Origin: Punica granatum
Lineage: Eukaryota > Streptophyta > Magnoliopsida > Myrtales > Lythraceae
Assembly: GCF_007655135.1 (NCBI RefSeq)
Contig: NC_045127.1
Location: 1,736,001 to 1,800,000 of the forward strand
Length of the DNA stretch: 64,000 nucleotides
Direction of reading: 5' to 3'
Made by a program: the position numbers and the translations under genes. Positions within the stretch are counted from its first letter, which is position 1. Every line of letters begins with the position of its first letter. Below, piece by piece: positions 31,420-44,752 of this stretch. A model generated the notes under the pieces. The model saw only the letters and a program-made list of their open reading frames with translations. It did no database searches and was not told the origin of the DNA.

Positions 31420-32928
31420 ATGATGCAGTGGGAGATTCTTCAACCCTCTTGGCCCCTCTACAGTATCATCCATCAAGAAAACAATCCCTATTTCGATCAG
31501 AACGAGCACAGATTTGAATGCCCTTCGTTCGTTACTACTACTTTTCAGGATCCTCTACCGTTGCCAGGCTGTCCAGACAACCTTATTGATGATTTCCCGA
31601 TGGATTTCGAGCCGTGGGACGATTTTCCGGCCTTATTTGATGTCCTGGAAGGTACAGAGCTGGAGACACTGATGACGAGTAGTGATGATAATGGGTGGAG
31701 CCCTAGTCCTAGCCCTTCATTGAAGTCCACGTCTACCACCGATGCCCTGTCAGTGTCACAGCAATTGCTCGTTTTGCCGCACGAGGAAATGGAAACGGAT
31801 GCCCAGTTGTGCCTCCACCATCTCCTGAAGGCCTGTGGAGAAGCCATGGAGAAGGGGAAGACAGAGCTCGTGGAGGTGATCTTGAGACGCATGGCTGAGA
31901 GATCAAGCCCGCTCGGGGGACCTCTAGAGCGTGCTGCAGTTAATCTGTCCCGAGACTTTAACGACCATGACAGGGATTACCTGAAACAGGAGTCCTGGAA
32001 GAACTATCGGGAAGCTCTCAGGGTGTTCTACCAAGCATTCCCTTACGGAAGATTCGCTCACTTCGTGGCGAATTCGGCTATTCTCGAGGCAATCCCAATC
32101 GAAGCTGAGGCAATTCAGATAGTCGACTTCGACTTGGGGGAGGGCCTCCAGTGGCCTCCACTCATTGAAGCCTTGGGACAGAGACACGGACCACTGAAGT
32201 TGAAGCTGACATGTAAGGCCTCGGAAGATGAGGCGAAGTTCGAGACAACGAGAGGGCATCTATGTAATTACGCAGCATCTGCAGGGGTAAATTTGACCGT
32301 GGAGATAAAAGGGATTGAGGAATTGGTAGGTGAATATACTGATGAGAGCAAAAGCGAGGGACATTTTGAGTGGATTGCCTTTAATTGCATGGTGGGTGTC
32401 CCACAAATGGGCAGAGTCGCCAGTAGGAGGGAAGTTGTTGGATTCCTAAAGGCAGCTAATGGCATTTTGAGCAAACTCGGCGACAGTTTCGGTGATAGGA
32501 GAGGGATTGTAACCTTTGGTGATGGGAATGCTTGCGGAAATTTAAGGGACGTCCCCAGTTTCGGGGCATTTTTCGAGGGGCGCCTGAAGCATTACCAAGC
32601 GGTACTCGAGTCAATGGAGTCAAACTTCCCTTCTCATCTCCAAGGGGCGAGGCTAGCCATGGAGTCTCTCTTTGTTGCCCCCTTCATCTCTTCCTCTGAC
32701 TGGTTTCAAAGGTGGGAGGATGTAAGGACCGGCTTGGACGATCCGCCTGCCAGTCTCGGTTTCAGCCCTCTAGGAATTGGGCAACAGAGTCTTACGGAGA
32801 TCCAGGAAATGCTGAAAGAGAGTGAATCGAGTTACGGAGTGAGGAGTGTCGGAGAGAGTCAGAACGAGATGGTCTTGGAATGGAGAGGAACTCCGTTGAT
32901 CAGAGTCTCAACTTGGAAATGTTATTAG
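31420..32928 (+). CDS. GRAS transcription regulator, NSP2-like
   Basis: Intronless, 502 residues beginning MMQ (two adjacent ATG codons). An acidic, variable N-terminus of about 125 residues is followed by the GRAS domain: leucine-rich region at about 132-160 (LLKACGEAMEKGKTELVEVI), VHIID-type motif IQIVDFDLGEGLQWPPLIE at about 232-250, a FNCMVGVPQM segment in the middle, and a SAW-type end (LEWRGTPLIRVSTWKC). The VDFD.GEGLQWPPLI and FNCM..P wording is closest to NODULATION SIGNALING PATHWAY 2 and relatives among GRAS proteins I know. NSP2 acts with NSP1 in symbiosis signalling and strigolactone synthesis; whether this copy does so is unknown. It stands alone between the LecRK cluster and the GILT gene. 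Confidence 0.85.
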   Translation: MMQWEILQPSWPLYSIIHQENNPYFDQNEHRFECPSFVTTTFQDPLPLPGCPDNLIDDFPMDFEPWDDFPALFDVLEGTELETLMTSSDDNGWSPSPSPSLKSTSTTDALSVSQQLLVLPHEEMETDAQLCLHHLLKACGEAMEKGKTELVEVILRRMAERSSPLGGPLERAAVNLSRDFNDHDRDYLKQESWKNYREALRVFYQAFPYGRFAHFVANSAILEAIPIEAEAIQIVDFDLGEGLQWPPLIEALGQRHGPLKLKLTCKASEDEAKFETTRGHLCNYAASAGVNLTVEIKGIEELVGEYTDESKSEGHFEWIAFNCMVGVPQMGRVASRREVVGFLKAANGILSKLGDSFGDRRGIVTFGDGNACGNLRDVPSFGAFFEGRLKHYQAVLESMESNFPSHLQGARLAMESLFVAPFISSSDWFQRWEDVRTGLDDPPASLGFSPLGIGQQSLTEIQEMLKESESSYGVRSVGESQNEMVLEWRGTPLIRVSTWKCY

Positions 32929-33297
32929 GACCATTAGGTGGTAAAGAACATTGCGTCAATTTCTATCTTTAGGTCTCCTAATCAATATGTTACTTTCACT
33001 AAAAGGTCAATAATGTACGTAATCATATATATATATATATATATACACAAACACGTACATATATAGATCATGTTTGTGCTTCCCCTTCTGAAACAAATCT
33101 AATATAGGGACATCTTGTCTGGTAGTAAGATTATTGAGCACGCATATATTAGCCATAATTGGGCTTTTTAAAAAAAAAAAAATTCATGGAATCAACAATT
33201 GACCTTGAACAACAAACTACATAGTTTCAACGAAATCTTGACAAGGGCGAGAAACAGCTTCAGCAAGAACAACAGTAGTGATGGTGTGGGACTCATT
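32929..33297. other. Short intergenic gap between convergent genes
   Basis: 3' flanks of the GRAS gene and the minus-strand GILT gene, with a (TA)n run near 33027-33044. No gene seen. Confidence 0.45.
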
Positions 33298-34991
33298 TCA
33301 ATGACGGAAGGACGTGGAATTATTCAATTCACCCGCATAACAAACTGAATTCTCGGAATTTTCCTCGAAAGAATCAATTGTGGACGGTAAGGAAGTGCAG
33401 GCCTCTGGAATCTGACTTCCTCTGTAAGCCCTGCATATATAGCTCACGAAGTTCTGGAAGTCCTGCATCCATTACGGAAATATCGCAGCATGAACACGAA
33501 AAAAGGGATGGATTAATCGACACGAGAGTTCTGCAGAAACATGTCAGCAATAAAACATGCACCGACCTCTTGGAGGGCTTGGCCGTCGACGACCACCCAC
33601 GGTACAAATCTACGTGGCGGGTTGAGACGAGCTGTTTCACCGGCGAATTTCCGCTCCAACTGATAGGTTTTTGCACGAAAAGCAGAGGCAGATAGGATCC
33701 ACGGTTAAATCAAGGCATCAAAAACACATATAAATCAGGAAAACAGAGAAAGTGCTACAGATGAAACTAATCAGTTGATGAACCATATATCCATTTCCTT
33801 TGTTGTAGCAATCAACGGGCGAGCTGCCCATCTTGGCCTCCCCGAAGCAACTGCCCCATTCATTGTGCCTGCCCTCCAAGGTCAGCCGCTCTATGCAGTA
33901 AACAAATCTGAAGTGTCGATTCTGCGCATGAAGCAATAATATTACCGCACTCGTGCTTCCGTATAGACATAACTGTCCAACTAATTTATTCACTTGGATT
34001 GTAAAATATTGCTTTTACCACGTCGGGGTAGACATTGATGGCACAGGCTTCAATAGCGTTCAGCAAGCACTCATCTGGTCCATGCTGTGCAGCGTTCAAT
34101 AATGAAGTTTCATCAAACGAGAAGAAGAACTGACCGTGTTAACAGTAAATACAACCTACAATCACGTGCTGAAGCTTGCACACCTGCTAGCCATTTAATA
34201 CGCCGACCAATGACCCACTAGCACTGAAAATATATTTTGCCCCGTTTGGTTTCATGATATTATTTTAGAATCACAATTCTAACTTAACTCTATTCACTAC
34301 AAAACAAAATAACTCATACAAAGTCAAAGAGTGGATCCCATTTATACAACTTTTTTCCACAACAAAACAACATAACTCATACAAAGTCAAAGGGCGGGTC
34401 CCATTTATACCACTCTTTTTAAAAATCAAAATCTAATTTTAAAATTCTATTATGAAACCAAACGCAATATAAAATTTCATTGTTACAATAGATTCAGTAA
34501 TTAATATATCAGATTACTTCTTCTTCTTTTTCATTTTCTTTATATTTTCTTTTCGGATGTCGCACATATCTTCTGATAGTGTGATGGAAATCAAAATCCA
34601 TTGATGGTGGTGCAATAATAAGATCATCTATCGGGCAAGAACAATATCGAGGATAGTTGTAGCATTAAACGTTGGTCACAATCGAGATCTTGTTTACCTG
34701 GCAACTGAGGGAGCCGTCTGATTGGATCCAGCCGTTGCCCCATGGGATGAGCCTCAGGTCGACGATAGAGATGAGTCCCTTCTCAAAGACCTTCACGAGT
34801 GAGTTCACGATGAAGTTGGCGCAGTACGGGCAGAGCGTCTCGTAGTACAGAGACACGGTCACCTTCTGATCCGAGGAATAAGCCGAATAAGGCCCCAACA
34901 ATAAGAGCATTGCAACAAGAAGGAAGGAGATATAAACATGGCAGAAAGAATAGGAAGAGCCAACCATTTCTGTTTGTCTATGCAGAGGCAT
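33298..34991 (-). CDS. OSH1: GILT-type thiol reductase (OSH1-like)
   Basis: Five exons on the minus strand: 34698-34991, 34019-34084, 33784-33921, 33567-33659 and 33298-33462, giving 251 residues with GT-AG introns in phase 0. The start is the ATG at 34991; an upstream in-frame codon at 35000 is TTG. A signal peptide or anchor (FLLVAMLLLLGPYSAYSS) precedes the redox motif CPYC in SLYYETLCPYCANF. Then come CQHGPDECLLNAIEAC (the GILT signature), NRHFRFVYCIE, and ETARLNPPRRFVPWVVVDGQ with FQNFVSYIC. The family reduces disulfides in lysosome- or secretory-type compartments; Arabidopsis OSH1 belongs here. Intron 1 contains a small MITE. It is divergent from TIC56, about 1.2 kb away. Confidence 0.9.
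34243..34464. mobile_element. MITE, family 2 copy 1, in GILT intron 1
   Basis: 222 bp with perfect 13-bp inverted ends CGTTTGGTTTCAT / ATGAAACCAAACG. An internal direct repeat (ATAACTCATACAAAGTCAAA) occurs twice. A second copy in the same orientation lies at 61658-61880. No target duplication could be fixed. Confidence 0.7.
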
Positions 34992-35564
34992 AGAAGCCAA
35001 GGAGGAAAGTTAAAGGGAGAAGAGAGTGAGTGAAGAGGAAGTAGGGAGTCTAATATTAATCTGATTCATTTATTTATTAGTGGTGGCTGAACATATACTT
35101 TCCTTACTGCTGCCGTTTATTATTTGAACTTCTGGTGGGGTTCAAAAGAAGGACGGACTTTATTGCTTGCCTGCCTGCCTTTGGATCCATCTCTCGACCT
35201 TTTCAACGGCATCCGACTTATCCTTATGGAAATTCTGATTAACATGAATCCTAAACTACGATTGATTGGGTTTCGTTATACAATTTGCACGGTTGAAAGA
35301 TCTGTCCTTTGACTTATCGGATGACTGCTGATGCTCTCAAAGGTCTTAGCTCTTTTTGAATCCATTTAAAGGAGGGGAGAGGTACTTTTCTGGAAAAAAA
35401 AAAAAGGAGGGGAAAGGTCTCAAAAATGGCAAAGAGGTAGGAGAAGGACCGGTTCTTGTGAAGGGCATAAAGCAAACTTACAAGATAAATGCTGCTGCCT
35501 CTACCCATAGGGATGATCAAAGAATTTCCTGTTCCTAAGTCAGGAATAAATGAATGACCTCCAA

Positions 35565-35596
<32 letters not shown>

Positions 35597-36180
35597 ATCA
35601 CCGATTAACATCTAGGGGTGTGCAGGTCCGGATACTTTTTTTTTTCAAGATACTCGGACTCTACTATGTAAGGGACGTGTTTCAAAATTTTAGAAGCGAA
35701 TCCTACCTTGCTGAGTTCTGGAACCGAAATCTGTATTATACCACAGGTTCATACTCTATTGGAACCTGTAAATTTTTTTATCTCACTAAATAAATCGAAA
35801 ATGTCTCATTGATAATCTGTAATCACGCAAAATAAAATGTCGACATAGATTTAAATTCTTTTCCATCAACACGAATGGATGTATGAACAAGAAAATAGGA
35901 CGACCGGATAGGACCGGACTGGACCGGCCCAGCCCAAGACCTACTGTTCTGTTGGAATTTGAACTCGCATCCTCCGGTCCGGACCAGGGTCAAGGAGTAC
36001 TTTCTCCGAAAGGATACCGTATCCGTCCTCCCGCCGCCGTGCTAGTTTCTCCTCGTTATCTTCACTGCCTTCTGGCTTCAGTCCCTCAGCTTCTCCAGAC
36101 ACTGCAATTCATCAGCCCCCGGTCGGAATCATTCTTCTGCTGCTCATCAGTGCCCTCAGCTTGAAGCGCTTGGTCCACCA
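34992..36180. other. Divergent promoter region between GILT and TIC56
   Basis: No coding gene. There is a short (GAA)n tract near 35572-35594. The CT-rich stretch just before 36181 is probably the TIC56 leader. Confidence 0.45.
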
Positions 36181-38931
36181 ATGGCGTCAATCAACTTCAA
36201 TCCTTTCGAGAGCTGGTTCTCAAAACCCCCGAACCCAGTCCCTCCCGTGAGCCTTCACTCCTTCGCTCAATCCCTCTTCCCAAAATCGCCGAGCCCACCA
36301 AATTTCGCCTCCGTCAGCTCCAGTATGTTCGGAAAGAACCCGAAGAAACCCGAAAAGGAACCCGACGAGCCCGGCCCTTACACCCAAATGCTGGAACAGT
36401 TCTTCTGGGAATGTGAGAACTTGCCCGATTACAGGCACACCCCGGAGGTGGAGGAGATCCTCAACGAAGATCCCATTTTCGTGAAAAAGGAGAATCCCAC
36501 CGAGGAGGAGGTTAAGGAGAACGAGCAATGGTGGAAAGACTTCAGGTTTGTCTGGTTATCAGGCTCAATCTTCTGATCAGCTGCCCTCAAGTAGACAGGC
36601 ATGTTAGGGATATATTTATCTGGTACAGCATTTGTTACAATTGTTCTCGTTGTACGTTTTGATGCTATGGTAAGGGAAAAAAAAAGTATTAATCTTGTAA
36701 TAGGTTGTAGAATAGAGCAATTTAGTGTTGATTTTGATATATTTCTTGATCCAGCAGTTTCATATGTTTGCAATCAATTCAGAATGTTTTATGATGATTT
36801 GGTAAAAGTTCACGGTTTGATTGTGTCCGGAGAGTCAAGTCTAGGCTGTTTCTTATGTTGTTTCCATGCTTTGACAGAACATTTTATTACCTTATGATGT
36901 GCTTAAACAATGGATTAATCATGGCATTTATATTCCTTAATCTTTTTGCACTTGTACCCTGAACATAGGTCAAGCCCGATCGTGCAGTTCATGGCCAGGT
37001 GCGAGGAAATAAATGATAAGCTTAATGAAATGGAGCTCAAAGAGAATGAGAATCCCTATAGGGATGAGGACAAGAAGCTGTGGAAGGCAATACCCCACGT
37101 TCCTGGGCTTGATGGTCGGCCCATGCCACGAAAAGCAATAAAGACAAGGGAAGAGAGCGACGACAAATTCTGGGATTTTGCAAGGCAGTTTTTCTTTGGG
37201 CTGTGGGGGTTCCGGCAACGACCTTACCCGCCCGGGAGGCCCATCGATGTTGCTCAGGCCATCGGTTACAAGCGGCTCGAGAAGCGGTACTATGATTGTA
37301 AGTTTCATCATTTCCTGGTTTTAATCCAAGATAGAAGGACTGCTATTTTAAAAAAATGCAGGCTTCTTGGAATTTGCAGTAACTTCTCGCATGAAAAATC
37401 AGTTTAAATTTCTTCCTTCTTCTAAACTCTTTGAAGTTATCTAGAAAAGTCAATAATGAGCATATGTTTTAGGTGTAAGTTAGCAATTGTCTCGTGTTAA
37501 GAATAGGAAAAATTGAGAACTTTCTAAATTACCATTACCAGACTGATCCTATCTATCGGTTTCTAGTTTTGTTGTGCTCCAAGTGTTTGAGGTGGGTGGT
37601 TGGGGAATATTTTGTTATTATGAGATCATAATGACTCTCAATGTGTGTAGTGAGTTCAAACACTGTAGTTTAAGCTGCAGTCTGATTTTGCTCCTGTAGT
37701 CATCATGAGGAGTGGTGGATTCTACTATAAGGACCGCCTGGGCCGTACACGTGGTCCCACGGAGTTGATTCAACTAAAGACCGCATGGGGTGCCGGTATA
37801 ATCGACAAGGACACGTTCATCTGGGGTGAGGACATGGATGAATGGGCTCCCATTCACATGGTTTATGGGCTTGAACCCGCAATTGCAACATGGGAAGGTA
37901 GGTTTATTGTTTAATCTCAATTCATAATGCACCATCTTTTTAAAATTCGAGTAGGGAAAGTGACCCAAATGCAAAAGCTTTTCCTTCACATGTAATATTT
38001 GCTAAGAGGTTCCACTGCCGGTTTGCCCTGTTATCCCAGTGAGACTTGGAGCTGCTGCAACAGCTTTCATTCACAAGCTACAAAAGGGAATACCTCCTTG
38101 GGTTCCTCTCAAGGGGCAGGAGAAGAAAACTTACAAGCAGCTCCAAGAGGAAGCTATAGAGAGCAAGAGACGCGACCTTGCAGTTCTGAAAGCTAATGAT
38201 GGGATTTGGCCGGGAGTTCGAATCCCGAGTCATGCCCTGTTTCTCTGGGCCAGTGGCCCAGAATTGACTCCAACTTTGGAAGCTGATCACATGCCAAACA
38301 AATACATCCCTAAAGATTTAAGGTACTGCAACCTGCTGCCTTGTTTAATGAGAGTATCGGCCCATTTGGATGTGATGATCTGGCGTATCTGTTTTTCCTT
38401 GTGAGTTGTGATTATCTATTTGAAACCTTTTGCAAGAGTGGACGTGTTAAATGGCTTGAAAGTCTTGGTTTACTTGATTCTGCAGAAAGCAGTTGGCTAA
38501 AATAATCCCAGGATTGAGGCCGTGGGAGGTTCTGAGCGTTGAACAGGCAATGGATCAGATAACATATGGTGGAGAATGGTACCGTGAGCCTCTTGGTTCT
38601 TACACGACAGGCCCTCCTTACATCCGGCATTGGAATAAGGACGTTAAGGTCTGTCACGTGTGGGCTCCTGTTCTCTTGGTTCCACGTTTGTCTTATGTAC
38701 ACAAACTTATTCAAAAAATGATTTTCCCACTTGCAGAGGATGTTTAGGATTTTCTTCAATCTCAGCACCCGGGTGTACAACAAGTTAGAGAGGACAATTC
38801 CTGGTTTCGACAAGATAATGGAGCGAGTGAATGCTGACGCAGCTGCAAGAGAAGCCAAGCGGAAGGAGAGGAGGGGAGCGCAGAAGAAAGCTGAGGAAGA
38901 GGTGGCCCTGTTGGGTCGAGTCGAAAAATAA
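36181..38931 (+). CDS. TIC56: TIC56, plastid inner-envelope translocon subunit
   Basis: Six exons: 36181-36545, 36969-37297, 37700-37897, 38040-38322, 38486-38648 and 38737-38931, all GT-AG and in phase, giving 510 residues (Arabidopsis TIC56 is about 527). Recognised runs include NFNPFESWFSKPPNPVP, FFWECENLPDYRHTPEVEE, GLWGFRQRPYPPGRPIDVAQ, KDRLGRTRGPTEL and FIWGEDMDEWAPIHMVYGLE (a GYF-like segment), and RPWEVLSVEQAMDQITYGG. TIC56 is part of the large inner-envelope translocon with TIC214, TIC100 and TIC20, and has also been linked to plastid rRNA processing. It is nuclear-coded and has no classical cleavable transit peptide that I can define. It shows no damage. Confidence 0.95.
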
Positions 38932-39914
38932 TAACCATATAATTCAGAAAGGAGAAATTGCTCTCTCTATCCGTCCCCCTTGGATAGTTTTGTGATTGCG
39001 GTAATGTAACAGAGGGGAAATAAGTTGATGTCAAACTTGTTCGGTTTGTTGATAGATTCTCAAGAGTTTTGCAGAGCAGCGTATGTGTAGAGATTTGACT
39101 GCTCATCGTGTAGCTCCCTCTCTTTAGATAAACAGAAGGATGAACCGAGCAGTCTGCCTATTTCATCTTCCTCCTTTGATGAACCTGTTTGTTTAAGAAG
39201 CCGAGGCTGACCTGTTTACTTATTTTAACATTTCCAGAAGGAATGAAAACTCATTTATTCACCATAAAAGCAAAGAACCCATGTGCAATACCCCGGCTCT
39301 CTCTGTCAAGGATTACTACGAGTCATGAAAATACGATTTATTAGCATTCAATGGTACAGGGGATAGTAAAGAAGCAAGCATAGACCAACAGCAGAAGCAT
39401 CCCATGTCTCAAACAAAGGCGTTCCTGTAGTGTAGAACTAAGGTTTTACTCAAATAAAAATGTAATATAAAGAGGCACAAGTAATCCTGTGTCGGATCTG
39501 TATTTCATTAAAAAAAAAAAATTGCAGACATATACTTTTGTATGTCCCAGAAATATACAAAAAAAAAAAATTGAACCAAAGCAGAGATTAAGGTTTATTT
39601 AATATCGAGAGGAAAAGGCCTCAGTAGGCTCCACCGACTCTTTTCCCTTGGTCGGGGCACTGATTACCACGAGGCACGTGTCAGCTCGCCATTGAAGAAG
39701 GACAAGAGACAAGATTCCTGATACGTGTAAATAGATGGGTCGGCTCTCCTTCCTAAAACTAGCCTCGAGCATGGGACATGTGTCCCGTTACCTTCTTCAT
39801 TATATGAGTAATGAAATTTTCTTCTTCATCCATCAAATCAAGTCAAAGAGACGGATTTAGATCTGCAAGCAAGCACAAGAGTAACTCATATAAATTGGTG
39901 GAAGGGTGGCAGTG
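38932..39914. other. Intergenic, promoter of glycine-rich gene
   Basis: 3' flank of TIC56, then poly-A tracts near 39510 and 39558. From 39660 there are ACGTG-containing sites (GGCACGTGTCAGC at 39674-39686 and ATACGTGT near 39721) of the ABRE/G-box type, suggesting stress or ABA control of the next gene. No coding gene seen. Confidence 0.4.
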
Positions 39915-40804
39915 ATGGAAGACGGTGTAACAGAGGATGAAATCATGGCGGCTGCTCCCCTGAATCTCAGTCCTAGAGGGCACCCCGGAAACCAGAAAAC
40001 ACAGGATGGTCAGGTCCAAGAAGAAGAAGAAGAAGAAGAAGATAAAATAGCCGAGGGTGCTGAAAGAGTTGAAGGGAGGGAAGATGGAGGTGGTGGCGGG
40101 TTCATAATCCATCTCATCTCCAACTTAATCCATGACAAGAGATCAGCTGAAGAAGAAGACGGAGAAAAGGAGGAGAAACCAGGGCAGCCGAGAGATATAT
40201 CCACGAAGGAAGGTCAAAGTCCGCCTCCTGTTAAAGATGAAAAGGGAGGTGGCGGGGGCCTTCTCGGTCATTTATTCACCAATTTGGTCTCCACTTCCAG
40301 TCCGAGGTCTGGAGGAGGACAGACAGACCGGCCGCCGGAAGGTGAGCAGGGGAGGAATAGGAGCGGAGGAGGTTCTACTGCAGCTGAGGGTGGTTCTGGA
40401 AATAGTGGCGGTGCAGTGATCGGGAACATCATCTCCAGCATCCTCCACCGCCCGAATGGAGGTGGCTGTGGGGAGGTGGCAGGAATGGGGAAACCGGAGG
40501 CGGCTGAAGCAAGTGGAGCAGCCGCTGCGACAGAGGAAGAGGAACGCGACGGGGGAGGCGGCATCATCGAGAACCTCGTTTCCCATTTGCCTGCTGCTCT
40601 TCCAGGTTGCTCATGATCTTCCTGAGTATTATTACGTAAAGCTAAAATAACGATCTTTTTTCGTTGGGAATATTCTCATTAGTCGAATGGATTGTTATAT
40701 TGTTGCCCCAATTGATGTGATGTGCACGATGTGGTTAAACAGAGGATGCTGCTCCGACAACTGACGAGGCCTCCATTCTGATTCACTCCATCGTTAAGGA
40801 CTGA
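39915..40804 (+). CDS. Glycine-rich protein with four hydrophobic repeats, unknown function
   Basis: Two exons, 39915-40605 and 40743-40804, 250 residues. The start is the ATG at 39915; an open frame to 39906 begins with GTG. Splicing (CCAG/GTTGCT to AACAG/AGG) replaces an unspliced end with EDAAPTTDEASILIHSIVKD, a tail I have seen in plant proteins of unknown function. A Gly-rich stretch followed by a short amphipathic segment occurs four times: GGGGGFIIHLISNLIHD (58-74), GGGGGLLGHLFTNLV (111-125), SGGAVIGNIISSIL (164-177) and GGGGIIENLVSHL (213-225), separated by acidic, Glu-rich linkers. No signal peptide or long membrane helix is present. ABRE-like sites lie upstream. Function not known. 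Confidence 0.75.
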
Positions 40805-42203
40805 GGAACTCTGAGATGAGAGAGCTTCATCCTTGATCTTTCTTATTCATTCCTCTGTCTTTTGTAATTTAAGTTTGTCAATTTTATGATTTTTTTTTCC
40901 TCCCTTGAGTGAATACTCTCTGATCTGACTGATCTAATTTGCTGGTGGACTAGTGTAATAAAGGTTCGAACTCATTTTGAATGTTCAATGGATGATTTTG
41001 TGTTCAGTTTCTTGCATTTCTCCATCTTTTCCTTAAAAATTGGAATGGATAGAGAAATACAACAAATTTATAAAGTGAGTGTTGATGTAATGACCACAAC
41101 AAAGATCCGAGAATAACCCCCAAGAGATTCGCCCTAATGGTTAAAGCAGAAGCAGAGTTCATGTATCCACTCGATCCCATATTTGAAACTCCTTGGAATC
41201 ATCGGAGCGCCTTTGGTGTGATTTCTCGTTCTATCGCATGGAGATTCACGGAGCCCCGGAGATTAGTCGTGCGAAGTCCGGATATCCCAGATCAGCGAAA
41301 AAAAAGAATTGAGAATAATAGAAGTATCATACAAACTAATATGATGCAAATCGAACGACAGAGACCATTAGGTTGTGGGTTCAGATCATCTCTTGCACGC
41401 ACGGTCTATTGTGATGCGAATGATATGATCAAATAGCATCTCATGGAATACAGACCACCTATATTTATATAAATGTAATTTATATAATATATAAAGTGGA
41501 ATATGATGTAATAAACAGTGCCATAACTATAAATATATATAATTTTGGTTAAATATGATTAAATTAGTGAGGCATATAAATGAAAATTTTATAAATATTT
41601 TAATTTAGACAAGCATAATTATATTTGGATGTGAACTAGTTTAATTTTAATATCCCAAAACTTATGCATAAATAATATAATTTCAAAATTATCATAAAAA
41701 CTTATGTTTACTAATTTTTTTATCAAATTAGAAAAATGATATATATTGTTTTGAAAAAGTTATACTACTATTCTTTTTCAAATAATAGTAATATATGAAT
41801 TAACTATAAACCCTTAAGATATTTGAATATAATTATTATGTATTATATACTAAAGAAAAATAGATACCGTTTATGAAAATTTTAAAATTTAACTAAAAAT
41901 AGTAAAGTTTAAATAAAATAAATTCAATTATATTTGCAGTAGAAGTCTTGTGGGATGCATGGGCCAAAAAACTCAATCAGAGAAGGAAATAAAATGATAT
42001 ACAAAAATGTTAAATCCTATCGAATTATCTCTCTAATACATACATTTAATGAGAGAGGTCTTAGATGCTTGTAAAAAATTACAACTCTTCGTGAATACTG
42101 AACAAAGTTTTTTTTAGGGAGATCAGCAAAGCTCATGACTTTCGTTTAGCCGACGAGATAGAACGGAATATTAGATGGAGAATTCAACTCCCAAGGATAA
42201 AAA

Positions 42204-42236
<33 letters not shown>

Positions 42237-42920
42237 AGATGTTTGATGCTTGTCTAGGGTGGGACTGCAATATAACAAGGAACAGAATATCCATTAGATA
42301 TATCTTAAAATTTACAAAATAAGAGGAGATGAAAATTTAAAAAACGAAAAGTAAAAAAAAATAAAATTGAAGGACACTACTAATAGAGGGGGGCGGTGGC
42401 TGCCCTACGCCGGCGACCACCACCCCTTCTCTGTTCCTCTCCTATCAATGGTACATTTCATAAAATTGAAATGATAGTTAAGCATTAATGTCATTACGCA
42501 TTAAAAGAAAAAAAAAATACTAATTCTCGTCAAATTCACCCCTAATCAGGATCAACTGCTTAATAATTATATCCTGATTTTCAGCAACCATATGTTTAGG
42601 GCTTGAGAAATCTCATCCTACCATTTATCCGTCCTTTCAAATCAAACCACTATGGCCACATGAAAGCCCATTGATGGGACAAGAGGCACATAAGCCCATA
42701 CCATATGAGTTGTGAGTAACTAGGCCCATTAAAAGCCCTTTTTATCATTTCATGGCCCAGTGAATATCTCACAGCCCGCCCACTTGGTGCTGTCTTCTCT
42801 TCTAGGTATAGTTTACGAGTTTACCTCCTCAGTCCCCCCACCTCGCGAGAGAAGCTGAGAGCTGCCGTCCAAGTCGAAGCTCAGCGGCGGATCCATCTCT
42901 GAGCTCACCGTCCCTCCGAC
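40805..42920. other. Intergenic, AT-rich, then RPS4 promoter
   Basis: No supported gene. 41110-41410 has SINE-like wording (GCCCTAATGGTTAAAGC and GGTTGTGGGTTCAGATC), but the layout is unclear. 41450-41940 is extremely AT-rich. A (TA)n/(CA)n microsatellite lies at 42205-42236. The last 150 bases are GC-richer with CT-rich tracts, as in ribosomal protein gene promoters. Confidence 0.4.

Positions 42921-44752
<1,832 letters not shown>

Noticed and set aside
39906..40616. Unspliced reading of the glycine-rich gene ending PGCS
   Set aside because: The frame starts with GTG, and a clear GT-AG intron at 40606-40742 yields the family-like C-terminus.
41137..41436. 99-codon ORF in AT-rich intergenic DNA
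   Set aside because: No domain; the region has SINE-like wording instead.
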